Shown in pieces: positions 53,139 to 61,563 of a stretch of 64,000 nucleotides of DNA. Origin of the DNA: Roseburia intestinalis L1-82. Lineage in GTDB: Bacteria; Bacillota; Clostridia; Lachnospirales; Lachnospiraceae. The notes under the pieces were generated by a model, which did no database searches, was not told the DNA's origin, and saw nothing but the letters and a program-made list of their open reading frames with translations. Location of the stretch: contig NZ_LR027880.1 of assembly GCF_900537995.1 (NCBI RefSeq), forward strand, positions 4,009,501 through 4,073,500, given 5' to 3'. A program made the translations under genes and the position numbers. Numbering within the stretch: position 1 is the first letter of the stretch; the number at the start of each line of letters is the position of its first letter.

Positions 53139-54074
53139 TCAGTCTCCTTTCTTTGCCAGACGAATTCTCGGGTCAATGATTCCGTAAAGGATATCTACCA
53201 CAAGCATGATGGCAATGTACATTGCAGAATAAATAAAGCTTAATGCGATAACCACGTTGTAGTCGTTCGACTGAATGGCATTTACCAGAAGACTTCCGAC
53301 ACCCGGTATTGCAAATATTTTTTCAACAACCAGAGAACCGGTCATCAGATCGACGATCAGCGGTGCAAGCACAGTGATGATCGGGATCAGTGCATTTCGC
53401 AGCGCATGTTTAAAAATCAGCGCTGAACCCGAAATTCCTTTACTCTCCGCAAGCAGCATATAATCGCTGCCGAGTACTTCAAGCATTTCACTTCGCGTAA
53501 AACGGGCGATCGACGCCATCGTAAACATAGAAAGTGAGATACTGGGCAGCACGCTTGATCCGAAAATATCGCTCTCCGAAAACAGCATCGGGAACCATCC
53601 TAATTTAAATCCGAAGTTATAGCTGAGTGCCAGCGCAAACACATACGACGGTACCGACACACCGATAACCGAAATGATCGTCGCTAACGAATCCCATATC
53701 GTGTCATGTTTTAATGCCGCGAGAAGTCCAAGTAAAAGCCCGACCACGGCGCCGATCAACACCGCATATCCTCCGATACTGATGGAGATCGGAAGCCTTG
53801 TCTTTATCAACTGGGAGATTGGTGTATTCTTTGAGATATTGTAACTTACGCCAAGGTCTCCTTTTAACATATTGCCTACATATTTCACAAACTGTACCGG
53901 CAATGGCTGATCCAGTCCATATTTCGTATACAGTGCTGCTCTCTGGTCTGCATTTAACTTCTCATCGTTGAATGGAGAACCCGGCATCAGCTGCATCAAA
54001 ATAAACAGAACGAGCAAAATTGCAAGCAGCGTAAACAGAGACGTTACGATTCTCTTAAGTGCATATTTTTTCAC
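53139..54074 (-). CDS. oppB: Oligopeptide ABC transporter permease OppB
   Basis: 311 residues, six helices. KRIVTSLFTLLAILLVLFILMQLMPGSPF is the DppB/OppB N-terminus; EAA loop ARFTRSEMLEVLGSDYMLLAESKG; C-terminal YGIIDPRIRLAKKGD. Its leader contains two units of the family A repeat, the last of which supplies its AAGGAGG. 300 nt separate it from oppA. Confidence 0.94.
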   Translation of the reverse strand: MKKYALKRIVTSLFTLLAILLVLFILMQLMPGSPFNDEKLNADQRAALYTKYGLDQPLPVQFVKYVGNMLKGDLGVSYNISKNTPISQLIKTRLPISISIGGYAVLIGAVVGLLLGLLAALKHDTIWDSLATIISVIGVSVPSYVFALALSYNFGFKLGWFPMLFSESDIFGSSVLPSISLSMFTMASIARFTRSEMLEVLGSDYMLLAESKGISGSALIFKHALRNALIPIITVLAPLIVDLMTGSLVVEKIFAIPGVGSLLVNAIQSNDYNVVIALSFIYSAMYIAIMLVVDILYGIIDPRIRLAKKGD

Positions 54075-54080
54075 GTTCTA

Positions 54081-54237
54081 ATCCTCCTTTAGTTTTGCGG
54101 AGCAAAATGCGACTGCCTTTGCAGGAGCAGAGGATTTTCCTCCTTTAGTTTTCCGAAGGAAAATGCCTGCTATGCATGCTATGCTCAATAGCTTGCATAG
54201 CATGTGCCTCTTGCAGGAGCAGAGGATTTTCCTCCTT
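54081..54237 (-). repeat. Leader repeat family A, two units before oppB
   Basis: Two tandem units on the minus strand, each beginning AAGGAGGAAAATCCTCTGCT and each ending with a TTTTSC/GSAAAA hairpin and AAAGGAGGA. Variable hairpins lie inside (GCTATGC and GCATAGC). The remaining 54238-54381 holds a 30-nt hairpin (GCCGCAC/GTGCGGC, 54305-54335) just after oppA and a CATAGGAAAT/ATTTCCTATAG stem near 54255; no gene. Confidence 0.8.
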
Positions 54238-54304
54238 GTTTTTCCGTTCACGACATAGGAAATTCCTGCCTCATTTCCTATAGCGTCAACAATATGATGA
54301 AATT

Positions 54305-54335
54305 GCCGCACCAAAGTTTTGCACTTTAGTGCGGC
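54305..54335 (-). terminator. Intercistronic hairpin between oppA and oppB
   Basis: GCCGCACTAAAG/CTTTGGTGCGGC stem of 12 bp (one G-T pair) with a 7-nt loop, 46 nt after the oppA stop. No T run follows, so more likely an mRNA-stabilising or attenuating hairpin that raises oppA over the rest of the operon than a full terminator. Confidence 0.55.
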
Positions 54336-54381
54336 TATATTCATTTTCCTGTAAAACAGGATTTCTACTGTCTAAATTTCT

Positions 54382-56097
54382 TTATTCAGTCTTTACAGCA
54401 TCTTTGTATACACGGTTGATAGCTACCGGATGATACTCAACGCCTGTTACTTTAGAAGAAAGCATCTCTGCGTTGCACTGTGTGTAAAGCGGATAAATAA
54501 CTGCCTCATCCATAACGATCTTCTCAGCATCGTAAAGTCTTGCCCAGCGTCCCTCTGCATCTGTGCAAAGATCACCGGTTGTACACTCATCAATGATTGC
54601 ATCGTAATCTGCGTTGCTCCACAGACCGTAGTTGTTAGAGTTATCTGTTACCCACATTCCAAGATATGTCATTGGATCTGCGTAGTCCGGTCCCCAACGT
54701 GTTAAACCTAACTGGAAGTTACCGTTCTGCATGTCTTCCACACGCTGTTTCTTCGGCTCAACAACCAGATTTACGGTCAGTCCAGGAAGAGTTGTCTCCC
54801 ATTGCTCTTTTAATACCTGCGCTACTTTCTGAGGTGCGTCATCTGCATCTACTACCATGTCTAAAGTGATCTCAGATTCTCCAAGTTCCTCTAAACCTTT
54901 TGCCCAGTAATCTGCTGCTTTTTCTGTATCATATACACACACATCAGAGAATTTCGTCTGATCTTCGGAGAAGTCAGATCCGTCAGGACCTGCTGCAAAC
55001 TGCATCGGAACTGCTGTGTATGTAGAAGCGGAACCATCTTTTAATACATCTGCTGTGATGGAATCACGGTCGATTGCCATTGTCATTGCAAGACGTATAT
55101 TTAAGTTTGCGAGTTCAGGAACAGAATTCATATTCGGGCTGACATACCATAAGTAGCCTGCACCAACAGTTGTGAATTCAGGATCGTCTTTTACCTGGTC
55201 AACCTGCTCACCGTTTACTAATGTTGTATCAAGTGCACCTGTCTGGTAGCTCATTAATGCCTGCTGTGAATCCTGGATTACCTGATAACTTAATCCGGAA
55301 AGTTTTACTCTGTCGGTATCATAGTAGTCTGCATTTTTTGTTAAATGGAATGCAGTTGCTGCCGGCTGATAAGAATCCAGCACAAATGCACCGTTTGATA
55401 ATACTGTCTCAGGACTTGTTGCAAATGTATCTCCACAGGAAGTAAAGAACTCCTCATTTACCGGATAGAAAGTCGGGAAATACATCAGAGAAGTGAAATA
55501 GCTGACTGGTGCATTCAGTTCGACCTGAAGTGTATTGTCGTCTACTGCTGTCACACCAAGTTCACTCTTGTCTTTCTCACCTGCGATGATCTCTGCTGCA
55601 TTTTTAATCTGACCGATATCGCTTAACATATATGCATACTCAGATGCGACATCCGGATCAACAGCTCTCTGCCATCCGAATACGAAATCTGCTGCGGTAA
55701 CCGGTGTGCCGTTGCTCCATTTTGCATCGGTACGAAGATGGAATGTATAAGTTAAACCATCGTCTGATAAATCATAGCTTTCTGCGATTGCCGGAACTGC
55801 CTGTCCGTCTGCATCCATCTGCATCAGACCGTCGGTATAATCAGCGATTACCTCAAAGGATGTTCCGTCGGTAGCCTGCTGCGGATCGAGTGACTCGACC
55901 GGAGTTTCAAGCATAACATTCATGTCTGATGCGCTTGCTGCGGCATCTGTTCCTGCAGCATCACCTGCTGCACTGCCTGTCTCTGTGCCTGCGGTTGTTC
56001 CCTGTGTTGCAGAAGAACTGTTCCCGCCACAGCCTGCAAGACCAAGCATCATTGTTCCGGCCATCAAAATAGCCAAAACTGCTTTGGTTTTTTTCAT
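54382..56097 (-). CDS. oppA: Oligopeptide-binding lipoprotein OppA
   Basis: 571 residues, SBP_bac_5 family. Lipobox LGLAGC, Cys23, then a Ser/Gly/Thr/Ala linker. Family landmarks: VESLDPQQATDGTSFEVIADYTDGLM, DGLTYTFHLRTDAKWSNGTPVTAADFVFGWQRAVDP, LARWGPDYADPMTYL-type segment (here LTRWGPDYADPMTYLGMW). Start at 56097 follows AAGGAGG carried by the leader repeat. First gene of oppABCDF. Confidence 0.95.
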   Translation of the reverse strand: MKKTKAVLAILMAGTMMLGLAGCGGNSSSATQGTTAGTETGSAAGDAAGTDAAASASDMNVMLETPVESLDPQQATDGTSFEVIADYTDGLMQMDADGQAVPAIAESYDLSDDGLTYTFHLRTDAKWSNGTPVTAADFVFGWQRAVDPDVASEYAYMLSDIGQIKNAAEIIAGEKDKSELGVTAVDDNTLQVELNAPVSYFTSLMYFPTFYPVNEEFFTSCGDTFATSPETVLSNGAFVLDSYQPAATAFHLTKNADYYDTDRVKLSGLSYQVIQDSQQALMSYQTGALDTTLVNGEQVDQVKDDPEFTTVGAGYLWYVSPNMNSVPELANLNIRLAMTMAIDRDSITADVLKDGSASTYTAVPMQFAAGPDGSDFSEDQTKFSDVCVYDTEKAADYWAKGLEELGESEITLDMVVDADDAPQKVAQVLKEQWETTLPGLTVNLVVEPKKQRVEDMQNGNFQLGLTRWGPDYADPMTYLGMWVTDNSNNYGLWSNADYDAIIDECTTGDLCTDAEGRWARLYDAEKIVMDEAVIYPLYTQCNAEMLSSKVTGVEYHPVAINRVYKDAVKTE

Positions 56098-56104
56098 AAT
56101 AGTA

Positions 56105-56239
56105 ATCCTCCTTGTTTTGCGGAGCAAAATGTCTGCTATGCCTGCATAGCATGTGCCTCTTGCAGGAGCAGAGGATTTTCCTCCTTGTTTTGCGGAGCAA
56201 AAATCCGAGTCCTCTGACGAGGAGAGGATTTTCCTCCTT
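56105..56239 (-). repeat. Leader repeat family A, two units before oppA
   Basis: Minus strand: AAGGAGGAAAATCCTCTCCT ... TTTTTGCTCCGCAAAACAAG, then a second unit AAGGAGGAAAATCCTCTGCT ... ATTTTGCTCCGCAAAACAAG ending in GAGGATTACTATT-ATG. Each unit has three small hairpins and a GAGGA/TCCTC stem that can hide its own Shine-Dalgarno copy. Confidence 0.85.
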
Positions 56240-56293
56240 AATAAAAATGCGCAAAGATGGCTCTTTTCCTCTGCGCCCCTTTACGCTGATAAC

Positions 56294-56322
56294 ACTTTAG
56301 CACATCACATTACAAAATGCAA
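56294..56322 (-). promoter_or_regulatory. Promoter of the opp operon
   Basis: TTGCAT (56317-56322), 17-nt spacer, TAAAGT (56294-56299) on the minus strand. It lies upstream of the family A leader, so the repeats are transcribed in the 5' untranslated region. The stretch 56323-56512 shows no gene. Confidence 0.65.
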
Positions 56323-56512
56323 GTATTATGTTATACATTTTGTACTTTCGTACTATTTTTCCGTTAATATAATGGGTGAATAGCTTTTATTTTCCCTCAC
56401 TCAAACAATCATGATTTTAAAATTTTTTGCCACCTTAATCCTATGATGTTGAGCTCAAATAGTGCAGTTTGTCAATCAAAAATCTTGCATGTACTATTGT
56501 CATCCTATAAAG

Positions 56513-56824
56513 ATTCGGGTGTCAAAAGGTGGTTTTCAATTTTGGGTCTGTCAAATTGCACAAAACCGAACTTGTTTTGTTCCGTTGTCCGAAAATAAGA
56601 AAAACTAAGTATGCCTGAATTAGTTTTTCACAGAGTGACGTAAACGGCATTCAACGAGCCTTCCATGGCTCGTGAAGCCTTGTTCTGCCGTCCGTGGCAG
56701 AACATTACTGTAAATAGACAGGCATACTAAGATTTTCTAATTTTCTCCCAAAGTCACAAAAACAGTCTCGGCTTTGTGCAATTTGACAATCGCTAAGTTA
56801 TGAACCACCTTTTGACACCCTAAT
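56513..56824 (-). mobile_element. 312-bp MITE, copy 2
   Basis: Reverse-complement copy of the element at 16594-16905, with two base differences seen on direct comparison. Flanked by CCTATAAAG at 56504-56512 and 56825-56833, a 9-bp target-site duplication. The insertion abuts the T-run of the tcdA terminator. No coding capacity. Confidence 0.9.
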
Positions 56825-56830
56825 CCTATA

Positions 56831-56881
56831 AAGAAAAAAAGCCCTCCAGCCATTAGATTTTTCATCTAACTTCCGGAGGGC
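56831..56881 (-). terminator. Terminator after tcdA
   Basis: GCCCTCC/GGAGGGC outer stem enclosing a GTTAGATG/CATTAGAT-type inner stem, followed on the minus strand by a seven-T run. About 60 nt beyond the stop at 56944. Confidence 0.8.
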
Positions 56882-56943
56882 AGTTCTCAAACTGGAGTTT
56901 TGTAACTAAAAACAACAAATCCATTCCAAAAATACAGTCTATT

Positions 56944-57696
56944 TTACTTTGTAAGATCTTTGATGACCTCTCCTGCAAGAATCAGTCCCGCCACAGACGG
57001 CACAAACGCAATACTTCCAGGGATATCACGGCGCTCGGTGCATTTGTGGACGGTTCCCGGAGGGCAGACGCAATGTGACCGGCAGCTGATACTCATATCC
57101 TCGATCGGTCTTGTCGGCTGCTCTTTGGAATATACGACCTTTAATTTTTTGACCCCGCGTTTTTTTAACTCACGGCGCATGACACGCGCGAGCGGGCAGA
57201 CTGACGTCTTGTAAATGTCAGCCACCTCAAACTGGGTCGGGTCTAATTTATTGCCAGCTCCCATGCAGCTTATGACAGGCACATTGCACTCTTTTGCGCG
57301 CATGATGATCTCTAATTTTGCAGTGACCGTATCTACTGCATCCACGACATAATCATACTCAGAAAAATCAAACTCATGCGCATTTTCCGGCAGATAAAAA
57401 CATTTTCTCGCTTCCACTTTTGCATCCGGATTGATTTCTAAGATACGCTCCGTCATCACATCAACTTTATATTTTCCAACCGTTTTTCTGGTCGCAATGA
57501 TCTGACGGTTGATATTCGTCAGACATACCTTGTCATCATCCACGATCACAAAAGAACCGACTCCGCTCCTGGCAAGCGCCTCAACCACATAACCGCCGAC
57601 TCCGCCGATTCCAAAAACTGCAACTTTTGCATTTGCAAGCCGTTCCATATTATCTGAACCCAGCAGTAACTGGGTTCTTGAAAACTGATTCAACAT
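56944..57696 (-). CDS. tcdA: tRNA threonylcarbamoyladenosine dehydratase TcdA (ThiF/E1-like)
   Basis: ATP-dependent cyclisation of t6A37 in tRNA to ct6A. 250 residues of the CsdL/TcdA branch of the E1-like family: RTQLLLGSDNMERL, nucleotide loop VAVFGIGGVGGYVVEALARSGVG, VDDDKVCLTNINRQI, YVVDAVDTVTAKLEI, and C-terminal GSIAFVPSVAGLILAGEVIKDL. The CRSHCVCPPG segment adds Cys residues, as in many Firmicutes homologues. Other MoeB/ThiF-type roles are less likely given the YSKEQP segment typical for TcdA. Confidence 0.92.
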   Translation of the reverse strand: MLNQFSRTQLLLGSDNMERLANAKVAVFGIGGVGGYVVEALARSGVGSFVIVDDDKVCLTNINRQIIATRKTVGKYKVDVMTERILEINPDAKVEARKCFYLPENAHEFDFSEYDYVVDAVDTVTAKLEIIMRAKECNVPVISCMGAGNKLDPTQFEVADIYKTSVCPLARVMRRELKKRGVKKLKVVYSKEQPTRPIEDMSISCRSHCVCPPGTVHKCTERRDIPGSIAFVPSVAGLILAGEVIKDLTK

Positions 57697-57747
57697 ATCC
57701 TGTGCTTTTCTCCTGTTATTTCCTTATCTCTTAGTTCCTATTATCAT

Positions 57748-57870
57748 TTGTGCAAAATTATTTTTTCCATATCGCGAAGTTCATTCCTGCCTCTTGTACA
57801 AAATTACTTTTTCCATATCGGGAAGTGCATTCTTGCGTCTTGTACAAAATTATTTTTTCTCTATATCAAG
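57748..57870 (-). repeat. 46-bp tandem repeat overlapping the larE stop
   Basis: Units start at 57748, 57794 and 57840 (TTGTRCAAAATTA), period exactly 46 bp, about 2.6 copies. On the minus strand each unit contains GATATRGARAAAAWAATTTT; the first is the end of the larE-like gene itself, including its stop codon, so the last codons have been copied downstream twice. Confidence 0.85.
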
Positions 57871-58674
57871 TGTCTCATTCATACTTCCCATACGGTATCC
57901 GCCAAGGTCAAGCGTCACATAGGAAAATCCAAGCTGTTTCAGGTAAGAATAAATCTTTTCCCTGTTTTCCCCTTCTACCAGTTTTGCGATCTCATCCGGC
58001 AGCACCTCGATACGCGCAATATCCCCATGGATCCTTACGCGCACCTGATGAAAGCCCATATCCAGCAAAAGCTGCTCCGCCTTATCCACCATGCCGAGTT
58101 TTTCTTCGGAAATTGTCTCCCCATAGACAAACCGGGAGGAAAGGCATGCAAATGACTGCTTGTCCCAGGTGGGCAGTCCCATCTCTTTGGAAAGTGTACG
58201 GATCTCTTCTTTGTTCAACAGAGCCTCCCTGAGCGGACTTTTGATACCAAGCTCTGCAACTGCGACCAGTCCCGGTCGATAGTCACCATTATCATCCATG
58301 TTAGATCCCTCAGCCACGGCATTGATATGATATTCTTTTGCAATTTCCAGTATTTTCTCAAACAATTCATGTTTGCAGAGATAGCAACGGTTCTTCGGAT
58401 TCTGACGAAATCCCTCGATATCAAGTTCTTCCGACTTGCATACAATGTGCCTGATTCCCTGCTCCTTGCAAAACTGCTTTGCCTCCTCTAACTCCCTTTT
58501 CGGGAAAGAACAGGAGGATGCCGTAACTGCGATCACATGATCCGCACCAAGTGTTTTCTTTGCCGCTGCAAGCAGAAATGTCGAATCCACGCCGCTGGAA
58601 AAAGCGACTGCAACACTGCCCAGTGACTTTAAATATTCCTGTAAATTTTTATATTTTTCCTGTACTGACTGCAT
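57850..58674 (-). CDS. larE: LarE-type ATP-dependent sacrificial sulfur transferase
   Basis: In lactate racemase cofactor synthesis LarE adenylates and sulfurises the pyridinium biscarboxylate. 274 residues. PP-loop SSGVDSTFLLAAAKKTLG, KNRCYLCKHELF, AEGSNMDDNGDYRPGL, and KQSFACLSSRFVYGE, whose Cys is at the position of the sacrificial cysteine. larB and larC are not adjacent, so the role could be another sulfur transfer. AAAGGA precedes the ATG. The 3' end lies in a 46-bp tandem array. Confidence 0.88.
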   Translation of the reverse strand: MQSVQEKYKNLQEYLKSLGSVAVAFSSGVDSTFLLAAAKKTLGADHVIAVTASSCSFPKRELEEAKQFCKEQGIRHIVCKSEELDIEGFRQNPKNRCYLCKHELFEKILEIAKEYHINAVAEGSNMDDNGDYRPGLVAVAELGIKSPLREALLNKEEIRTLSKEMGLPTWDKQSFACLSSRFVYGETISEEKLGMVDKAEQLLLDMGFHQVRVRIHGDIARIEVLPDEIAKLVEGENREKIYSYLKQLGFSYVTLDLGGYRMGSMNETLDIEKK

Positions 58675-58697
58675 AATAATCCTTTATTTCATATAAT

Positions 58698-59597
58698 TTA
58701 ATCTATTCTTACCACTGTATAATCGCCCATGGCATGACTGACATAAAAGATCACATATACTTTTCCGTCGTGCACATAAGACTCTCCCATCGTCTCATCG
58801 GCTCCGTAATCGTCCACACCTCCGTCAAAATGGGTAAGACTTGCCGCAAGTGCTTCCTCCGTCGGTTCCATCCAGATGAAATTAAATTCCAAAATATCTT
58901 TCATCGTAATTTCAGTAGTCGGATTTCCTTCCGGATCCAGCACGGTATAGCCCTGTGCAGTATCTGTATTGTCTTTTCCGGCAAATAAAATTTTAGCCGT
59001 CTCATCCGGATCTGCAAAATCAGAAAATGTCATTTTTTCTCCGGTCTTCATGTTAATATTAACGGAAGTAAGTGCTGCAGAAGGATGCGCTGATCCTTCA
59101 TAATCATAATAACTCTGACAGGTCAGAGAAAGCATATCCTTTGTCTGTTCCTGCACGGTATATGTGAGCACCACGGAATCATTTGCACCAGGGTTCATCT
59201 CCTCCGTATCTCCCGTCATTTCCCCGGCAGCTTCTTTTGCCATATTTTCAAAGTAAGTATTCCATTCTTCCTGTTTTTCGGTATCACTCCAGCCTGTAAT
59301 CTTCGGATAAGAAATATCAATCAGATCCGTCTTTTTGTAGCTTACCATCTCTATCTGATAATCAGACTGTGCGTCCTGCCCTGCCTCTGTTGTGGCAGCG
59401 GCTTCTGTTTCGTCCTGTTCTGAATCCTCCGAAACCTGTGAGGTTTCTGGCTCCGTTTCATTCTGTACTGTAGTCTCACTGGTTTTCTGCTGATCCATAG
59501 AGCCTGCCGCACCAGTGTTTTTATTTTCACCACAGCCTGCTGCAAACGTGAGTGACAGTGATAATACCGTAATTAATATAAGATTTCTTCTTCTCAT
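58698..59597 (-). CDS. PdaC/DUF4163-like lipoprotein
   Basis: 299 residues. Lipobox FAAGC with Cys22; a Glu/Thr/Ser-rich linker to ~80. ~85-180 resembles the DUF4163 domain (IEMVSYKKTDLIDISYPKITG, then CQSYYDYEGSAHPSAALTSVNINMKTGEKM), ~180-299 the DUF3298 part (FSDFADPDETAKILFAGKD). Such proteins are anchored on the outer membrane face; function unknown, sometimes fused to peptidoglycan deacetylase. The start at 59597 has GGGG from the leader repeat. Confidence 0.75.
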   Translation of the reverse strand: MRRRNLILITVLSLSLTFAAGCGENKNTGAAGSMDQQKTSETTVQNETEPETSQVSEDSEQDETEAAATTEAGQDAQSDYQIEMVSYKKTDLIDISYPKITGWSDTEKQEEWNTYFENMAKEAAGEMTGDTEEMNPGANDSVVLTYTVQEQTKDMLSLTCQSYYDYEGSAHPSAALTSVNINMKTGEKMTFSDFADPDETAKILFAGKDNTDTAQGYTVLDPEGNPTTEITMKDILEFNFIWMEPTEEALAASLTHFDGGVDDYGADETMGESYVHDGKVYVIFYVSHAMGDYTVVRID

Positions 59598-59601
59598 ATA
59601 G

Positions 59602-59697
59602 ATCCCCTTTTCTGCGCAGTTTTTTGCGCATATCAAGTTTGTGCGCCAGCACAAATCCGGTGTGTGAAAAATCTTATTTTTCGCACTGAATTCCTTT
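59602..59697 (-). repeat. Leader repeat family B before the lipoprotein gene
   Basis: AAAAGGAATTC, hairpin GTGCGAAAAAT/ATTTTTCACAC, hairpin TTTGTGC/GCACAAA, TGCGC/GCGCA and then GAAAAGGGGATCT before the ATG. More diverged than the pdxT and ilvD-like copies but the same order of hairpins. Confidence 0.8.
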
Positions 59698-59727
59698 TTT
59701 TTTATAGATAAATTAGTCTGCCAGCAT

Positions 59728-60384
59728 CTACTGCTCCAAAAACTTCACAATATCTTCCGGTTTTTCTGCAAAATTTGTCGCCCCGTGTTCCATCAGGAAC
59801 TCCTTATCACGGAATCCCCAAAGCACTGAGATGCACGGCAGTCCTGAATTTTTTGCCGTCATGACATCCACATCCGAATCACCGATGTAGACTGCCGTAT
59901 CCGCCGGTTTTCCAAGTTCTGCAAGCGCCGTGTGCACCATATCCGGCGCTGGTTTTCTCGCCACACCTTCGCGCTCCTCCCCGATCGCAGCCTGCACAAT
60001 GCCTTCGAAATAAATCTCGTTTAACTCTTTGACTGCAAAATCAATCTTATTCGAAACGATTGCAAGCGCATAACCTTTTTCCTTTAATTTGCGGAGCACC
60101 GGAACAACACCATCGTAAGCTCTCGTTTTGTCATTGCAGTGTTCTCCATAATACTTTTTAAAAACAGCAAATGTTTCTTCGAATTTCGGATTGTCAAATC
60201 CGCCCGGAACGGAAAGCTCCATCAGACGACGCACACCGTTTCCAACAAATGCACGCACTTCCCCGATCGTGCGCTCTGGCATCTGCATCGTTCGCAGCGC
60301 ATAGTTTGTGGCATCTGCCAGATCCTCTAACGTATTTAATAAAGTTCCATCCAGGTCAAATACGACTGTTTCATATTTTTTCAT
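59728..60384 (-). CDS. HAD family hydrolase, phosphoglycolate phosphatase-like
   Basis: 218 residues. HAD motifs: I VVFDLDGTLLNTLEDL (nucleophile Asp), II AIVSNK, III with KPAPDMV, IV GDSDVDVMTAKNSG. The helical cap (type C1) with VGNGVRRLMELSVPGG is that of Gph/PgmB-type enzymes. Start at 60384 has GAGG; longer frames upstream reach into the next gene region. Substrate could be phosphoglycolate, pyrophosphate or a sugar phosphate. Confidence 0.88.
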   Translation of the reverse strand: MKKYETVVFDLDGTLLNTLEDLADATNYALRTMQMPERTIGEVRAFVGNGVRRLMELSVPGGFDNPKFEETFAVFKKYYGEHCNDKTRAYDGVVPVLRKLKEKGYALAIVSNKIDFAVKELNEIYFEGIVQAAIGEEREGVARKPAPDMVHTALAELGKPADTAVYIGDSDVDVMTAKNSGLPCISVLWGFRDKEFLMEHGATNFAEKPEDIVKFLEQ

Positions 60385-60440
60385 AATAATCCTCATTTCT
60401 GCTTGTGATAAATCTTTTGATCCACACATATTTCCTTTTT

Positions 60441-61469
60441 CTAATTGACACTCACGTTTCCCGCAAGCACCTGTTTGTAATCTTCGTAATTCTTTGCAAG
60501 GAGCGCCGGTGTATCCAGTCCATACGGACATTTGCTCTTGCATTTATTGCAGTGCAGGCAGTTTTCGATCTTTTTCATTTTCGCCTGAACCTCCGGTGTG
60601 AGCTGCAGTGCAGACGGAGAGCGGCGCAGCAAAAGCGACATACGCGCACAGTTGTTGATCTCAATGCCCGCCGGACACGGCATGCAATAACCGCAGCCGC
60701 GGCAGAAATCGCCTGCCAGTTCTTTTCGGTCATTCTCGATCAGTGCACGGATCTCATCCGTCATTGTTGGCGGATTATCAATATATGAAATAAATTCATC
60801 CAGCTCTTTTTCCCGCTGCACACCCCAGATCGGCAGTACATTTTCATACTGCGCCTCAAATGCATAGGCTGCCGCAGAGTTCGTGATCAAACCGCCGGAC
60901 AATGCCTTCATTGCGATAAATCCCATGTCTGCCTTTTTACATTTTTCCACCAGTGCAATATCCTTATCCGTTGCCAGATAGCAGAACGGAAACTGCAGTG
61001 TCTCATACAGCCCGGATTCGATTGCCTCCTCGGCAACCGCAAGCCTGTGGTTCGTGATACCGATATGACGGATCTTCCCCTGCGCCTTTGCCTCAAGCAT
61101 CGCCTCATAAAGTCCTGTTCCATCTCCCGGTTTCGGGCAGAAAGAAGGATTGTGGAACTGATAGATATCAATGTAATCCGTCCTTAAATTATGTAAGGAA
61201 ATCCCAAGCTGTTCCCAGAATTCGTCCGCATTTTTTGCCGCCGTTTTGGTCGCAATGTAGACTTTTTCACGCATTCCGTCGAATGCCTCGCCTAATTTTT
61301 CCTCACTGTCCGTGTAAAACCGCGCCGTATCAAAAAACGTAATGCCCGCTTCATACGCTTTTCTCGCCAGTTTTACCGCATCCTCCGTGCTGACTCTCTG
61401 GATCGGCAGTGCGCCAAATCCATTCTTATTTACTTTGATCCCTGTACTTCCTAAAACTACCGCTTCCAT
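60441..61469 (-). CDS. Aldo/keto reductase with C-terminal ferredoxin-type clusters
   Basis: 342 residues. AKR barrel ~1-255: GSTGIKVNKNGFGALPIQRV, FFDTARFYTDSEEKLGEAF (Asp and Tyr of the tetrad), VYIATKT (Lys) and YQFHNPSF (His). The tail has two cysteine sets, CRGCGYCMPCPAGIEI and CLHCNKCKSKCPYGLDTP, suited to one or two 4Fe-4S clusters. This branch is common in anaerobes; the physiological substrate and electron partner are unknown. Single gene by spacing. Confidence 0.9.
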   Translation of the reverse strand: MEAVVLGSTGIKVNKNGFGALPIQRVSTEDAVKLARKAYEAGITFFDTARFYTDSEEKLGEAFDGMREKVYIATKTAAKNADEFWEQLGISLHNLRTDYIDIYQFHNPSFCPKPGDGTGLYEAMLEAKAQGKIRHIGITNHRLAVAEEAIESGLYETLQFPFCYLATDKDIALVEKCKKADMGFIAMKALSGGLITNSAAAYAFEAQYENVLPIWGVQREKELDEFISYIDNPPTMTDEIRALIENDRKELAGDFCRGCGYCMPCPAGIEINNCARMSLLLRRSPSALQLTPEVQAKMKKIENCLHCNKCKSKCPYGLDTPALLAKNYEDYKQVLAGNVSVN

Positions 61470-61563
61470 AACTCTTATCGTTTTCCTCCTTAAATCAATC
61501 GTGTTTTAACCACTATTTACGCCCAACATCATCTATGCAGCAGAATGCACACCCACGAACATT

